Shown: positions 8,613 through 17,945 of the stretch, piece after piece
Numbering within the stretch: position 1 is the stretch's first letter
How the letters are laid out: every line of letters begins with the position of its first letter
DNA from: Mesoterricola silvestris
Lineage (GTDB): Bacteria; Acidobacteriota; Holophagae; Holophagales; Holophagaceae
Reading direction: 5' to 3'
Assembly: GCF_030295405.1 (NCBI RefSeq)
Contig: NZ_AP027080.1
Span: 1,426,001-1,490,000, forward strand
DNA length: 64,000 bases
Program-made: the position numbers and the translations under genes
The notes under the pieces: generated by a model
What the model saw: the letters and a program-made list of their open reading frames with translations, nothing else
What the model was told of the DNA's origin: nothing
The model's database searches: none

Positions 8613-8975
8613 CTACCTTTCCAGCTGGGAGGCCAGCTTGTCAGCCAGTTCGCCGGACATTTCCAGGACCACGGGCAGCTCCTCCCGCCGGATGTCGTCC
8701 ACATGGATGCCGCAGGCGACGCTCACGGCAACGCCCAGGCGCGAGGCGAGGCGGGTGGCGATGCTGCGGGCCAGGTCGTCCTCCCGGTGTCCCAGCACGG
8801 CCAGCACGGAGGTGGTCGCGCCGTCGCCCTTGGGCCTCGGGAGGCCCAGGGCCACGGCCCCGATGTGTTCCCGGTCGCCTCCGGAGAGGCTCACGGAGAG
8901 GTCGCGGCCCATGGGCACGCAGGTCATCCGGAGGGCCACCCGTCCCCGGGATGCGGTGAGCGTGATCGGTTCCAT
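8613..8975 (-). CDS. LpdD-like protein (prenylated-flavin chaperone family, tentative)
   Basis: A 120-residue protein beginning MEPITLTASRGRVALRM. The segment GGDREHIGAVALGLPRP followed by VLAVLGHREDDLARSIATRL and VACGIHVDD resembles my recollection of the LpdD/gallate decarboxylase subunit D family, small proteins linked to UbiD-type decarboxylases that use prenylated FMN. No UbiD or UbiX homologue lies in this window, so the functional link is unsupported by context. ATG 8975 is chosen over an upstream in-frame start at 8996 because AGGGAGG sits at proper spacing before it. Confidence applies to the gene; the family call is weaker. Confidence 0.62.
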   Translation of the reverse strand: MEPITLTASRGRVALRMTCVPMGRDLSVSLSGGDREHIGAVALGLPRPKGDGATTSVLAVLGHREDDLARSIATRLASRLGVAVSVACGIHVDDIRREELPVVLEMSGELADKLASQLER

Positions 8976-9091
8976 GGGGGGCCTCCCTGGGACCATGGTG
9001 CTGGCCGGAAGCCGCCCCCGTCAAGTTCCTGGGCCGGCGGGGGCGCGAAGTGTGGGACCATGGAGGCACTACATCCAGACAGGTGCCCATC

Positions 9092-9751
9092 GTGAGCGAA
9101 TGGTTCGGCAAGCAGGTCTTCACCATCGGGATCATCGGCGGAGGCCGGGGCGGGCTGGGCCTCCTGAAGTTCTTCGGCGGCAGTTCCGTGGGGAAGGTGG
9201 TGTTCGTGGTGGACCCGAACCCCTCCGCGCCCGCCATCGCCGAAGCCCGCCAGAGGGGCATCCGCGTCTTCCACGACGACGAGGAGGCCACCCGGGGGGA
9301 TCTGCCGGACTTCCTTTTCGATTCCAGCGGGGACGCCGAACTGGAGACCCGGATCCGGGCGCGGCTCCGGGGCACGACCACCATGTTCCTGAATTCGGTC
9401 ACCAGCCGGATGATGGTGGAGGTGCTGGCCGAGAACGCCTCCCAGACCCGCGAGGACATCAGCCAGGTGGTCTCCACCATCAAGGACGACATCGCCTCCA
9501 GCCTCGACGCCAGCAACAGCATCGTGAGCCGCATCAACTCCATCATGTCCAACATGCAGATGCTGGCCCTGAACGCGAGCATCGAGGCCTCCAAGGCCGG
9601 GGTGCACGGCCGGGGCTTCACGGTGGTGGCCGACCACCTGGGCAAGTCCGTGGAGGCGGTGCGCAACCTCACGGAGGAGATCAACCACGTGAACCAGAAC
9701 CTCACCCAGGTCTCCCACCGCAGCGACTCCGTGCTGGAGAAGCTGAAGTAG
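9092..9751 (+). CDS. soluble Rossmann-domain/methyl-accepting chemotaxis protein fusion
   Basis: About 219 residues with two parts. The N-terminal ~110 residues look like a nucleotide-binding Rossmann fold: GIIGGGRGGLGLL gives GxGxxG after a hydrophobic strand, followed by VVFVVDPNP and FLFDSSGD. The C-terminal part is a shortened MCP signalling domain with the hairpin tip MQMLALNASIEASKAGVHGR then GFTVVADHLGKSVEAVRNLTEEI, clearly related to the usual [24 protein letters not shown]. No transmembrane segment or HAMP domain is present. The GTG at 9092 is a guess; GTG 9083 and 9050 are alternatives. Likely a cytoplasmic sensor of a nucleotide or CoA-type ligand feeding a Che-like or two-component pathway. 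That role is inference. Confidence 0.75.
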   Translation: MSEWFGKQVFTIGIIGGGRGGLGLLKFFGGSSVGKVVFVVDPNPSAPAIAEARQRGIRVFHDDEEATRGDLPDFLFDSSGDAELETRIRARLRGTTTMFLNSVTSRMMVEVLAENASQTREDISQVVSTIKDDIASSLDASNSIVSRINSIMSNMQMLALNASIEASKAGVHGRGFTVVADHLGKSVEAVRNLTEEINHVNQNLTQVSHRSDSVLEKLK

Positions 9752-9822
9752 CAATTAATATTAGCCATTTCTTCGCTTAGAATCGCATTGGCGGTTACCA
9801 TGGGCCCTTTCCCGGGAGCCCC

Positions 9823-10515
9823 TTGGACCCGAGCGATTCCAGCCCCGCTGACCGCGCGGATCGCCTCCGCGGGCTGGGGTTCCGCGATCCCGCCGAGGCC
9901 TCCTTCCTGTCCGGCCTGACGCATGAGCTGCGCAACGCGGCCTTCGGCTTTTCCGCGATCCTGGACGCCTTCCAGGCGCGGTACGCGGACCGGGAGGAGG
10001 CCCTGCGCTACGGCCAGGCCCTGCGCATGCATCTGGAGCAGCTCACCGGCTTCGTGGAGGAGCTGGGCGCCTACGGGAACCCCGGGCTGGGGTCCCCCGG
10101 GCCCCTCTCCCTGCCGGGGGTGCTGGGAGAGGCCGTGGCCACCTGCGAACCCCGCGCCCGGGATTCCGGCCGGACCCTGCGGCTGGAATGGGAGGGACCC
10201 CCGCTGCAGGTCCTGGGGGACGGGACCGCCCTGAGGGAGGCCTTCGTGGCCCTCCTGCGCTGGGCCCTGGGGCAGGGGACCGCCCCCGTGGTCCTGGCGG
10301 CGGGGCCTTCGGCGGCGGGGCACCTGGACGGGGTGCAGGCCGCGGGCCTGGACCCGGCGCGGGTCTTCGAACCCTTCTACTTCCGGGCCGCCGGCATGGG
10401 GCGCCTGGCCCTGCCCGTGGCCCGGAGGATCCTGGAGGCCCATGGGGGCACCCTCTCGGCGGCGCCCGGGCCCGGCGGCGGCCTGCGCATCCTCTTCCAC
10501 CTCCCCAGCCCCTGA
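9823..10515 (+). CDS. degenerate sensor histidine kinase
   Basis: A 230-residue protein with a HisKA-like helix pair containing the H-box LTHELRNAAFGFSAIL, then a HATPase-like half. The N-box, normally LLxNA, reads LLRWAL, so the Mg-binding Asn is replaced by Trp. The G1 box (DxGxG) is not recognisable, whereas the F-box ARVFEPFYF and a G2-like GMGRLALPVARRILEAHGG remain. It may therefore be a pseudokinase or phosphotransfer partner. The TTG start at 9823 has GGGAG upstream. It precedes the response regulator by seven bases, so the two form an operon. No input domain or membrane segment. Confidence 0.75.
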   Translation: MDPSDSSPADRADRLRGLGFRDPAEASFLSGLTHELRNAAFGFSAILDAFQARYADREEALRYGQALRMHLEQLTGFVEELGAYGNPGLGSPGPLSLPGVLGEAVATCEPRARDSGRTLRLEWEGPPLQVLGDGTALREAFVALLRWALGQGTAPVVLAAGPSAAGHLDGVQAAGLDPARVFEPFYFRAAGMGRLALPVARRILEAHGGTLSAAPGPGGGLRILFHLPSP

Positions 10516-10522
10516 GGCTCCC

Positions 10523-11863
<1,341 letters not shown>

Positions 11864-11871
11864 GGCCCCGG

Positions 11872-11919
11872 TCCCCGCCTTGAATTTTTCCGGCGGGGGG
11901 GTTGTGTTTCGCTTTTTTT
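11872..11919 (+). terminator. possible terminator after the sigma-54 regulator
   Basis: CCCCGCC (11873-11879) pairs with GGCGGGG (from 11892) across a T-rich loop, followed by T-rich sequence including seven consecutive T at 11913-11919. The long loop makes it a weak intrinsic terminator. Part of the same T-rich stretch serves as the spacer of the putative promoter for the next gene. Confidence 0.3.
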
Positions 11920-11929
11920 GCGCTACATT
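11902..11929 (+). promoter_or_regulatory. putative sigma-70-type promoter of the DinB-like gene
   Basis: TTGTGT at 11902-11907 and TACATT at 11924-11929 are separated by 16 bases. The AAGGAGC ribosome-binding site at about 11940-11946 and ATG 11952 follow. A few mismatches to consensus keep this tentative. Confidence 0.4.
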
Positions 11930-11951
11930 GATGTTCTAACAAGGAGCAACG

Positions 11952-12455
11952 ATGTCCATCGCCCAATCCCTCCTGCCCGAATTCGAACACGAGATCGCCG
12001 GGGTGCGCCGCGTGCTGGAGCGCATCCCCGTGGAGCACCTGGATTACCGCCCACATCCCAAATCCATGACCCTGGGGGAACTGGCCAATCACCTGGCCGT
12101 CATGCCCGGGTGGGTCGCCGGCACCCTCTCCACCACCGACATGGATTTCGACGACCCCGAAATCCGCGCCTCCATGCCGAAGCCGAGCAGCACCATCGAG
12201 GGGCTGCTCAAGACGCTGGATTCCGGGAAGGAGGAGGCGGCCAAGGCCCTCGCCAAGGCCAGCGACGCGGATTTCCAGGTGATCTGGAGCGGCAGGGCCG
12301 GCGGGAAGGTGCTCTTTTCCATGCCCCGCATCGCCGTGGTCCGCGGGATGGTCCTGAACCACGCCGTCCATCACCGGGCCCAGGCCACGGTGTACCTCCG
12401 CATGCTTGACGTGCCGGTGCCGGCGCTGTACGGCCCCTCCGCGGACGAGGCCTGA
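11952..12455 (+). CDS. DinB/YfiT-like metalloprotein
   Basis: 167 residues of the DinB four-helix-bundle superfamily. The three metal-binding histidines are recognisable in LGELANHLAVM and NHAVHHRAQATVYLRML, with the typical opening LLPEFEHEIAGVRRVLERI and YRPHPKSMTLGEL. Family members include thiol-dependent transferases; the substrate cannot be told from sequence. It starts at ATG 11952 with AAGGAG upstream and ends 18 bases before the end of the convergent ABC permease gene. Confidence 0.88.
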   Translation: MSIAQSLLPEFEHEIAGVRRVLERIPVEHLDYRPHPKSMTLGELANHLAVMPGWVAGTLSTTDMDFDDPEIRASMPKPSSTIEGLLKTLDSGKEEAAKALAKASDADFQVIWSGRAGGKVLFSMPRIAVVRGMVLNHAVHHRAQATVYLRMLDVPVPALYGPSADEA

Positions 12456-12473
12456 TCCGGAACGCCGGGGTCC

Positions 12474-15014
12474 TCAGTCGCCCCGCAGCACGTCCATGGG
12501 CTTGGCCTGCAGGGCCCGGTAGCTGCCCGCCAATCCCACCGCGGCGGTGAGGGCCGCGGCCAGCAGGACCAGCGGCAGGGCGGCCCGGGGATCCGGCGCC
12601 ACTTCCAATTGCAGCACCCGGGAGCTGTAAGCCCGGGCCAGCCACCAGGCGAGAACGCCGGCGCTCATGGCGGCGCTTCCGCCCAGGAGCAGGAATTCCC
12701 AGGCCAGGCTCGCCAGGAGCGTGCCGTGGCTGGCGCCCAGGGTGCGCAGCAGGGCCAGATCCCGCTGGCGGTCCAGGCGCCCCGCCAGGAGGCTCGCGGC
12801 CAACACCAGCAGGGCCGACGCGAGCATGAGCCCCGAAAGGGCCCGGGTCACCAGGCCCACCAGGTCCAGGACCTTGCCCACCCGCTCCACGATCTCGCCC
12901 ACATCCACCGTGCTGATATTGGGAAAGCGCCGGGCCGTCTCGTTTTGCAGCGCGGCCCGGGCGGGGGCGCCGTCCACCTCCGCGGCCAGGATCCACACCG
13001 CGGGGGCGCCCCGCAGGAGGGAGGGGTGCGCCAGGATGAAGAAATTGATCTGGAAGCTCTGCCACACCACGTGGCGGAGGCTGGTGACGCGGCCCCGCAC
13101 CTCGGTGCCCGCCACGTCGAAGGCCAGTTCATCCCCCAGCTTCGCGCCGATCTGGCGGGCGAAGCCCTCCTCCAGGCTGAACTCCTCCCGGGGGGCGGCC
13201 CCGGGGAGGGTGTCGTCCGGCCAGAAGGCGCCCTGGGTGACGGTTTCGGATTCCCGTAGGCGGGAACGCCAGGTGAGGTTCTGCTCCCGGCGGGCCATGG
13301 CCGGGGCCTCGCCGACGCCCTCCGCCACGGGACGGCCGGCGATGGCGGTGAGCCGCGCCCGCACCATGGGCGCTTCCATGGGCTCGAAGCCGCTGGCGGC
13401 GCGGGCCAGGGTCCGCAGGGCCTCCACCTGGTCCCGCTGCACGTCCACGAAGAAGACATTGGCCCGCTTCCCGTCGCCGCGGCGGCTGGACAGGGGGCGC
13501 ACCAGGTCGTCCTTGACGAAGCGGGTGGCCAGTACCAGGAAGACGGAGAGGCCGATGACCGACATGAGCAGGGAGCCCAGGGCGGGCCGGGATCCCATCT
13601 GGCCCAGGGCCAGTTTCAGGGGCAGGGGGAGGGTGGCGGCGCCCCGGCGGTAGAGCCGCAGCAGGAGGCGGAAGGCGCCCAGCAGCACCCCGAACAGGGC
13701 CGCCATGCCCCCGGCGGTGGCGAAGCCCACCCGGGGGTTGGGGGCGTTCAGCACCACCAGGGCGCAGGCCAGGGCGCCCGCCCCCGCGCCGCAGGCCAGG
13801 GGCAGGAGCCGCCGGCCCCGTGTTCCGGGCCCCTCCCGCAGGAGGAGGAGGGGGCTCACCTGCCGCAGCCGGGCCAGCGTCGGAAGGGTCACCAGGGCCA
13901 ACATGAGGACCGCCGCGGCCGTTTCCAGCCAGGGAACGGGGGGGGCTCCGCCCTGGCGGATGGCCTGGGGGATGAGGTCGCCCAGGAGGCCCGGAAGGGT
14001 CCGGGCCGCCACGGAGCCCGCGGCCAGGCCCAGGAGGAGGGCCAGGGCCACCAGGGCCGCGGCGATGATCGCGAAGATGGCCGCCGGCGCCCCGGGGGGT
14101 GCGCCCAGGCAGCGGAGGATGGCGGCGTCCTTCTCCCGCCCCTTGAGGTAGGCCGCCAGGATGGCCCAGGCCCCCAGGCAGGACAGGAGCAGGGTCAGGA
14201 GGCCCAGTTGGCGGATGAAGAGGTTGGTGTTGCGGATGGGCTGGGCCAGGGCCGTGGCGGCTTCCTCGTGGGTCTGGACCCGCAGGCCCCGGGGCAGGGC
14301 GGCCCGCAGGCGCTCCGCGGTGCGGGCCGGGGAGGCCCCGGGCGGGAGGTTCAGGAGAAGGCGGGTGGAAAAGCGGGCCCGGGGCGAGAGCATCCCCAGG
14401 CGCCCGGCGGTGGCGGCCCCCAGGTAGATCCGCGGCCCCAGGGCGAAGGCGCTGGCATGGCGGGTGTCGTCCTGGCCCACGATGCCCTGGACGGGAACGA
14501 CCCCATCCCCCAGGCGCAGACCCCGGCGCTGGGCCAGGAGCTGGTCGGCGGCCATCCCGGGGGCGGCGGGGCGCAGGCCCCAGGCCCGGGCGAGGCCCGG
14601 GTCCACCAGGGCGCCCCAGGGTTCCCCGGGTCCCCGGGGGGGCTCCACCGCCAGCCGGCCAGCCAGCGGATAGGCCGCTTCGATGCACCGCACCTCCACC
14701 AGGCGGGAGGCCGTGTCCGTGTCCGGCCCGGTGGAGGTCATGGTGGGGAAGTCCCGGACCAGGCTCCGGGTTCCCCCCAGGGGCCGGACCCGCTCCAGGG
14801 CCCCGGGGGGCAGGGCGCCCCGGGCGGTGACCACCAGGTCGGCGCCCAGCATGGCCCGGGATTCCGAGGCGATGCCCTCCAGCACCCGGCCCGAGAACCC
14901 GTAGGTGGCGAAAAAGGCCGCGAAGCCCGTGGCGATGCACAGGGCGATGAGCAGGAGCCTGCCCGCCTGGTTGCGCAGCTCCCGCAGGGCGCTGCGCAGC
15001 ACGAAGCCGGTCAA
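12474..15014 (-). CDS. ybbP: ABC transporter permease, YbbP type (FtsX domains)
   Basis: About 846 residues. It opens FVLRSALRELRNQAGRLLLI followed by a first membrane segment, then a periplasmic domain, a cluster of membrane helices near 260-430, a second periplasmic domain and three C-terminal helices ending ALQAKPMDVLRGD, the usual FtsX-family tail. The duplicated-FtsX layout and the neighbours (ATPase upstream, TesA-like esterase divergent) match the E. coli ybbA-ybbP/tesA locus. Start TTG 15014 overlaps the ATPase stop (TTGA) and has GGTGGAG upstream; GTG 15002 is an alternative. Substrate unknown; the family includes lipoprotein and lipid handling systems. Confidence 0.88.
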   Translation of the reverse strand: MTGFVLRSALRELRNQAGRLLLIALCIATGFAAFFATYGFSGRVLEGIASESRAMLGADLVVTARGALPPGALERVRPLGGTRSLVRDFPTMTSTGPDTDTASRLVEVRCIEAAYPLAGRLAVEPPRGPGEPWGALVDPGLARAWGLRPAAPGMAADQLLAQRRGLRLGDGVVPVQGIVGQDDTRHASAFALGPRIYLGAATAGRLGMLSPRARFSTRLLLNLPPGASPARTAERLRAALPRGLRVQTHEEAATALAQPIRNTNLFIRQLGLLTLLLSCLGAWAILAAYLKGREKDAAILRCLGAPPGAPAAIFAIIAAALVALALLLGLAAGSVAARTLPGLLGDLIPQAIRQGGAPPVPWLETAAAVLMLALVTLPTLARLRQVSPLLLLREGPGTRGRRLLPLACGAGAGALACALVVLNAPNPRVGFATAGGMAALFGVLLGAFRLLLRLYRRGAATLPLPLKLALGQMGSRPALGSLLMSVIGLSVFLVLATRFVKDDLVRPLSSRRGDGKRANVFFVDVQRDQVEALRTLARAASGFEPMEAPMVRARLTAIAGRPVAEGVGEAPAMARREQNLTWRSRLRESETVTQGAFWPDDTLPGAAPREEFSLEEGFARQIGAKLGDELAFDVAGTEVRGRVTSLRHVVWQSFQINFFILAHPSLLRGAPAVWILAAEVDGAPARAALQNETARRFPNISTVDVGEIVERVGKVLDLVGLVTRALSGLMLASALLVLAASLLAGRLDRQRDLALLRTLGASHGTLLASLAWEFLLLGGSAAMSAGVLAWWLARAYSSRVLQLEVAPDPRAALPLVLLAAALTAAVGLAGSYRALQAKPMDVLRGD

Positions 15015-15688
15015 GGCTCCACCGCCGGGGCCGCCATGCGCCCCCGCTCCAGGAGGAGGCGGGTGCCCAGGCGCTCGGCGAGCCGCGGATCGTGGGTCAC
15101 CATCACCAGGGTCGTGCCCAGGTCCCGGTGCAACCCCAGGATCAGCTCGAACACATGGTCGGCGTTGCGGGGATCCAGGGAGCCGGTGGGCTCGTCGCAG
15201 AGCAGGATGGGGGGCCGGGCCACCATGGCCCGGGCGATGGCCACCCGCTGGCATTCGCCGCCGCTGAGCTGGCCGGGCAGGTGGCCCATGCGGTCGGCCA
15301 GGCCCACCCGGTCCAGGGCCTCCCGGGCCCGGGCCAGGGGGGCGGCCAGGCCCGCGATCTCCGCCCCCACGCAGACGTTTTGCAGGGCCGAGAAGTGGGG
15401 AAGGAGGTGGAAGGCCTGGAACACGAAGCCCAGGTTCCGGGCCCGGAAGGCCGACAGGTCCCGTTCCCCCAGATTGTCGATGCGCTTTCCGGCCACCCGC
15501 ACCTCCCCGGAGGTGGGCCGCTCCAGGCCGGCCAGGATGGCCAGCAGGGTGCTCTTTCCGCTGCCGCTGGGGCCCTGCACCGCCAGGGAGCCGCCCTCCG
15601 GGAGCCGGAAATGGAGGTCCTCCAGCACGGTGAGCCGCTCGCCGCCGGGGGCCGTGAAAGTCTTGGTGAGGCCGGTGAGCTCGATCAT
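15011..15688 (-). CDS. ybbA: ABC transporter ATP-binding protein, YbbA/LolD type
   Basis: 225 residues with Walker A GPSGSGKST, Q-loop FVFQAFHLLP, signature LSGGECQRVAIARA, Walker B ILLCDEPTGSLD and the switch His in MVTHDPRL. This is the MacB/LolD-like ATPase class that pairs with FtsX-type permeases. It overlaps the permease start by four bases. It is divergent from the TesA-like gene, with only 29 bases between the two start codons, so their promoters must overlap. Confidence 0.93.
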   Translation of the reverse strand: MIELTGLTKTFTAPGGERLTVLEDLHFRLPEGGSLAVQGPSGSGKSTLLAILAGLERPTSGEVRVAGKRIDNLGERDLSAFRARNLGFVFQAFHLLPHFSALQNVCVGAEIAGLAAPLARAREALDRVGLADRMGHLPGQLSGGECQRVAIARAMVARPPILLCDEPTGSLDPRNADHVFELILGLHRDLGTTLVMVTHDPRLAERLGTRLLLERGRMAAPAVEP

Positions 15689-15705
15689 CGGTCCAGATTA
15701 ACCGG

Positions 15706-15711
15706 TACAAT
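15706..15711 (+). promoter_or_regulatory. TACAAT -10 box next to the tesA start codon
   Basis: TACAAT lies at 15706-15711, ending six bases before ATG 15718, and no Shine-Dalgarno sequence is seen. If functional, transcription would begin at or near the A of the ATG, i.e. a leaderless mRNA. No clear -35 is visible. Confidence 0.35.
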
Positions 15712-15717
15712 CCCCCC

Positions 15718-16341
15718 ATGCGCGCCGTTGCCCCTCTCGCCACCCTGGCGGCCCTGGCCGCCCCCGTCCAGGCCCAGCCCACCCTGGTCTTCCTCGGGGA
15801 CAGCCTCACCGCGGGACTGGGCCTGGACCGTTCCCAGGCCTTCCCCAGCCTCATCGAGGCCCGGCTGCGCAAGGCGGGCCTGGCCTGGAAGGTGGTGAAC
15901 GCCGGCGTGAGCGGGGACACCACCGCCGGCGCCCGGGCCCGCCTGGACTGGATCTACCGGAGCCGGGTGGAGGTCATGTTCGTATGCGTGGGCTCCAACG
16001 ACGGGCTGCGGGGCCTGCCCCCCGCGGAGGCGGAGCGCAACCTGCGGGCGATCCTGGACCGGGCCCGCAGGGAGGGCACCCGGGTGGTGCTGGCCGGGGC
16101 CATGGTGCCGGACAACTACGGCCGGGCCTACCAGGAGGCCTTCGGAAGGATCTTCCCGCGCCTGGCCCGGGAGTACAAGCTTCCCTTCCTCCCCTTCCTC
16201 CTGGAGGGGGTGGCCCTGCGTCCGGAGCTCAATCAGGAGGACGGCATCCACCCCAACGCCGAGGGCGCCCGGAGGGTGGCCGACAGCGTGTGGAAGGTGC
16301 TGGAGCCCCAGCTCAGGGCCGCGCCCCCAGCCTCCCGGTGA
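15718..16341 (+). CDS. tesA: secreted SGNH arylesterase/lysophospholipase, TesA family
   Basis: 207 residues: a signal peptide to about residue 20 (ending APVQAQ), then the four SGNH blocks: FLGDSLTAGLGL (nucleophile Ser), VVNAGVSGDTTAG (Gly), CVGSNDGLRG (Asn) and DGIHPNAEGARRVAD (Asp/His). It hydrolyses thioesters, lysophospholipids or aryl esters in the periplasm. It is divergent from the YbbA/YbbP ABC genes as in E. coli. Its last 29 bases overlap the convergent FMN reductase gene. Confidence 0.93.
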   Translation: MRAVAPLATLAALAAPVQAQPTLVFLGDSLTAGLGLDRSQAFPSLIEARLRKAGLAWKVVNAGVSGDTTAGARARLDWIYRSRVEVMFVCVGSNDGLRGLPPAEAERNLRAILDRARREGTRVVLAGAMVPDNYGRAYQEAFGRIFPRLAREYKLPFLPFLLEGVALRPELNQEDGIHPNAEGARRVADSVWKVLEPQLRAAPPASR

Positions 16342-16861
16342 GGTCCAGGAACGCCGCCAGGACCTTCTGCACCTCCGCGGCGGTGCGGGGATCCTGGGGC
16401 ACCCCGTCGGCGTCCAGGTTGCGGTCCGCCAGGGGCACCGTGATGCCCGCGGGCAGGGCCACGGCGCCCAGGTTGGCCAGGGTGGCCCGCCACTGCATCT
16501 GCGCCCTGGCGCCCCCGAAGGCCCCCGGGGAGGCCGAGGCCAGAAGCACCGGGAGGCCCTGGAACGGGGAGGGCCGCATGGTGGAGACCCAGTCCAGGGC
16601 GTTCTTGAGGTGGGCGGGGATCCCGGCGTTGTACTCCGGGGACACGATGACCAGGCCCTGGGAATCCGCCAGCAGGTTGTGCAGGGACACGGCCCCGGGG
16701 GGCGGCGGGGCGTCGGCGTCGTAGAGGGGGATGCGCAGGTCGTTGCCCGCCGCGATGCGCACCTTGGGGCCCAGGGCCGCGAGGGTGCGGGCCAGGTGCC
16801 CCAGGAGCCGGAGATTGAGGGAATCCTTGCGCAGGCTTCCACCCATGATCGCTATTTTCAA
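16313..16861 (-). CDS. NAD(P)H-dependent FMN reductase (flavodoxin-like fold)
   Basis: 182 residues: LKIAIMGGSLRKDSLNLRLL is the flavin phosphate-binding start (GSxRxxSxN), and VIVSPEYNAGIPAHLKNALDW is the family hallmark. It reduces FMN, quinones or azo/chromate-type substrates with NAD(P)H. TTG 16861 is preferred because GGGAGG lies five bases upstream; a GTG two codons earlier is too close to that site. It lies 31 bases downstream of the lipocalin-like gene, so may be the last gene of the AttEFGH-like operon. Confidence 0.9.
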   Translation of the reverse strand: MKIAIMGGSLRKDSLNLRLLGHLARTLAALGPKVRIAAGNDLRIPLYDADAPPPPGAVSLHNLLADSQGLVIVSPEYNAGIPAHLKNALDWVSTMRPSPFQGLPVLLASASPGAFGGARAQMQWRATLANLGAVALPAGITVPLADRNLDADGVPQDPRTAAEVQKVLAAFLDLTGRLGARP

Positions 16862-16892
16862 GGTCACCTCCCGGGGGACAGGGAGATTGTGA

Positions 16893-17945
16893 CTAGAAAC
16901 GGCCCGCCATGGAATGGGCGTACCCGGTGAGCTCCACGTAGGCGTCCCCGGCCTCGCGGCCCTGGGCGTCCAGCACGCGGCAGGCGCCTTCCCAGTAGGT
17001 GATGCGCGGGCCCAGGCGGGTGGCGAGCTCCTGCCCGGGCACCAGGGGCGCCAGGGTCCAGGTGTCGCCGAAGGCCTCCAGGCGCAGGGGGAGCGGGTAC
17101 GCCGCGCCGGAGCGGGGACTCCGCCAGGGGCCGCCCTGGAGGCGGAAGGCCCGGGTGGCCCGGGCGAGGCGGCCCGCGGGGTCCACCTCCGACACCAGGG
17201 ACCAGGGATCCTGGGAGCCGTCGGCGCGGCGCAGGCGGTACATCATGAGGCTCCGGCCGTCCCGGAGCTGGATGCCGGCCCAGTCCCAGCCCACCTGCCC
17301 CCGGGAGAGCTGGCTGGAGCTGAATTCGTGGTCCATCCAGGAAAGGCCGTGGAGGGTCTCGGTCACGGGCCCCTTCAGGGAGCCCCGGGTGGCCAGGCGC
17401 GGGAAGGTGACGTAGTGGCTGGCCGCGGCGGGGTCGTCGCCCTTGCGCACGACCCCGTCCTCCCCGAAGACCACCGGCGGCCCGGGGACGGCCAGGTCCA
17501 GGTCCAGGTCCGCGTCCCCCACGGAGAAGGCCAGGTGGATGGAGGCCCCCTCCATGCGCGCCGTCCAGGAGGCGTTGCGCAGCTCCAGGCGGCCCGTGGC
17601 CGCGGAGGCGGGGATGCCCTCCCGGTTCAGGCGCTCGTCGAAGCGGAAGGCGCCCCGGCCCACGTCGGTGAGGGCCGCGTGGGCCAGGTGGATCTGGTCG
17701 GTGCGCCAGGCCGGGCTCCCCCGCCAGGTCCCCGCCGGCAGGGCCTCCCGGAAGAAGGTGAGCTGGTAGCCGTAGCGCCTGGCGCCGTCGGCGCTCCACA
17801 GGTGGCCCGTGAAGTACCACCACTCCGTGGCGAAGGCCGGGTGGGAACCGTGGTCGGCGGGGAACTGGAAGCGCCGGCCGGGGCGGGCCGGCTGGAAGGG
17901 CTGGGCCGCGATCAGGGCGGAAAGGAGCAGGGCCGCGGCCTTCAC
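16893..17945 (-). CDS. secreted lipocalin-like/CrtC-type protein (AttH-like)
   Basis: 350 residues with a signal peptide (KAAALLLSALIAAQPFQ). The domain pair is typical of AttH and carotenoid 1,2-hydratase-like proteins: HGSHPAFATEWWYFTGHLW, YGYQLTFFREAL, LHGLSWMDHEFSSSQL and GWDWAGIQLRDGRSLMMYRL. AttH is a substrate-binding-like periplasmic partner of the AttEFG ABC system, and here it directly follows the permease with a GTGA overlap. True carotenoid hydratase activity is unlikely, since no carotenoid genes are nearby. Likely handles a hydrophobic molecule exported or extracted by the ABC system (inference). Confidence 0.85.
   Translation of the reverse strand: MKAAALLLSALIAAQPFQPARPGRRFQFPADHGSHPAFATEWWYFTGHLWSADGARRYGYQLTFFREALPAGTWRGSPAWRTDQIHLAHAALTDVGRGAFRFDERLNREGIPASAATGRLELRNASWTARMEGASIHLAFSVGDADLDLDLAVPGPPVVFGEDGVVRKGDDPAAASHYVTFPRLATRGSLKGPVTETLHGLSWMDHEFSSSQLSRGQVGWDWAGIQLRDGRSLMMYRLRRADGSQDPWSLVSEVDPAGRLARATRAFRLQGGPWRSPRSGAAYPLPLRLEAFGDTWTLAPLVPGQELATRLGPRITYWEGACRVLDAQGREAGDAYVELTGYAHSMAGRF

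Noticed and set aside
16893-17945. Carotenoid 1,2-hydratase (CrtC) function.
   Set aside because: Similarity is to the wider lipocalin-like/AttH group, and the gene is embedded in an ABC operon with no carotenoid genes.
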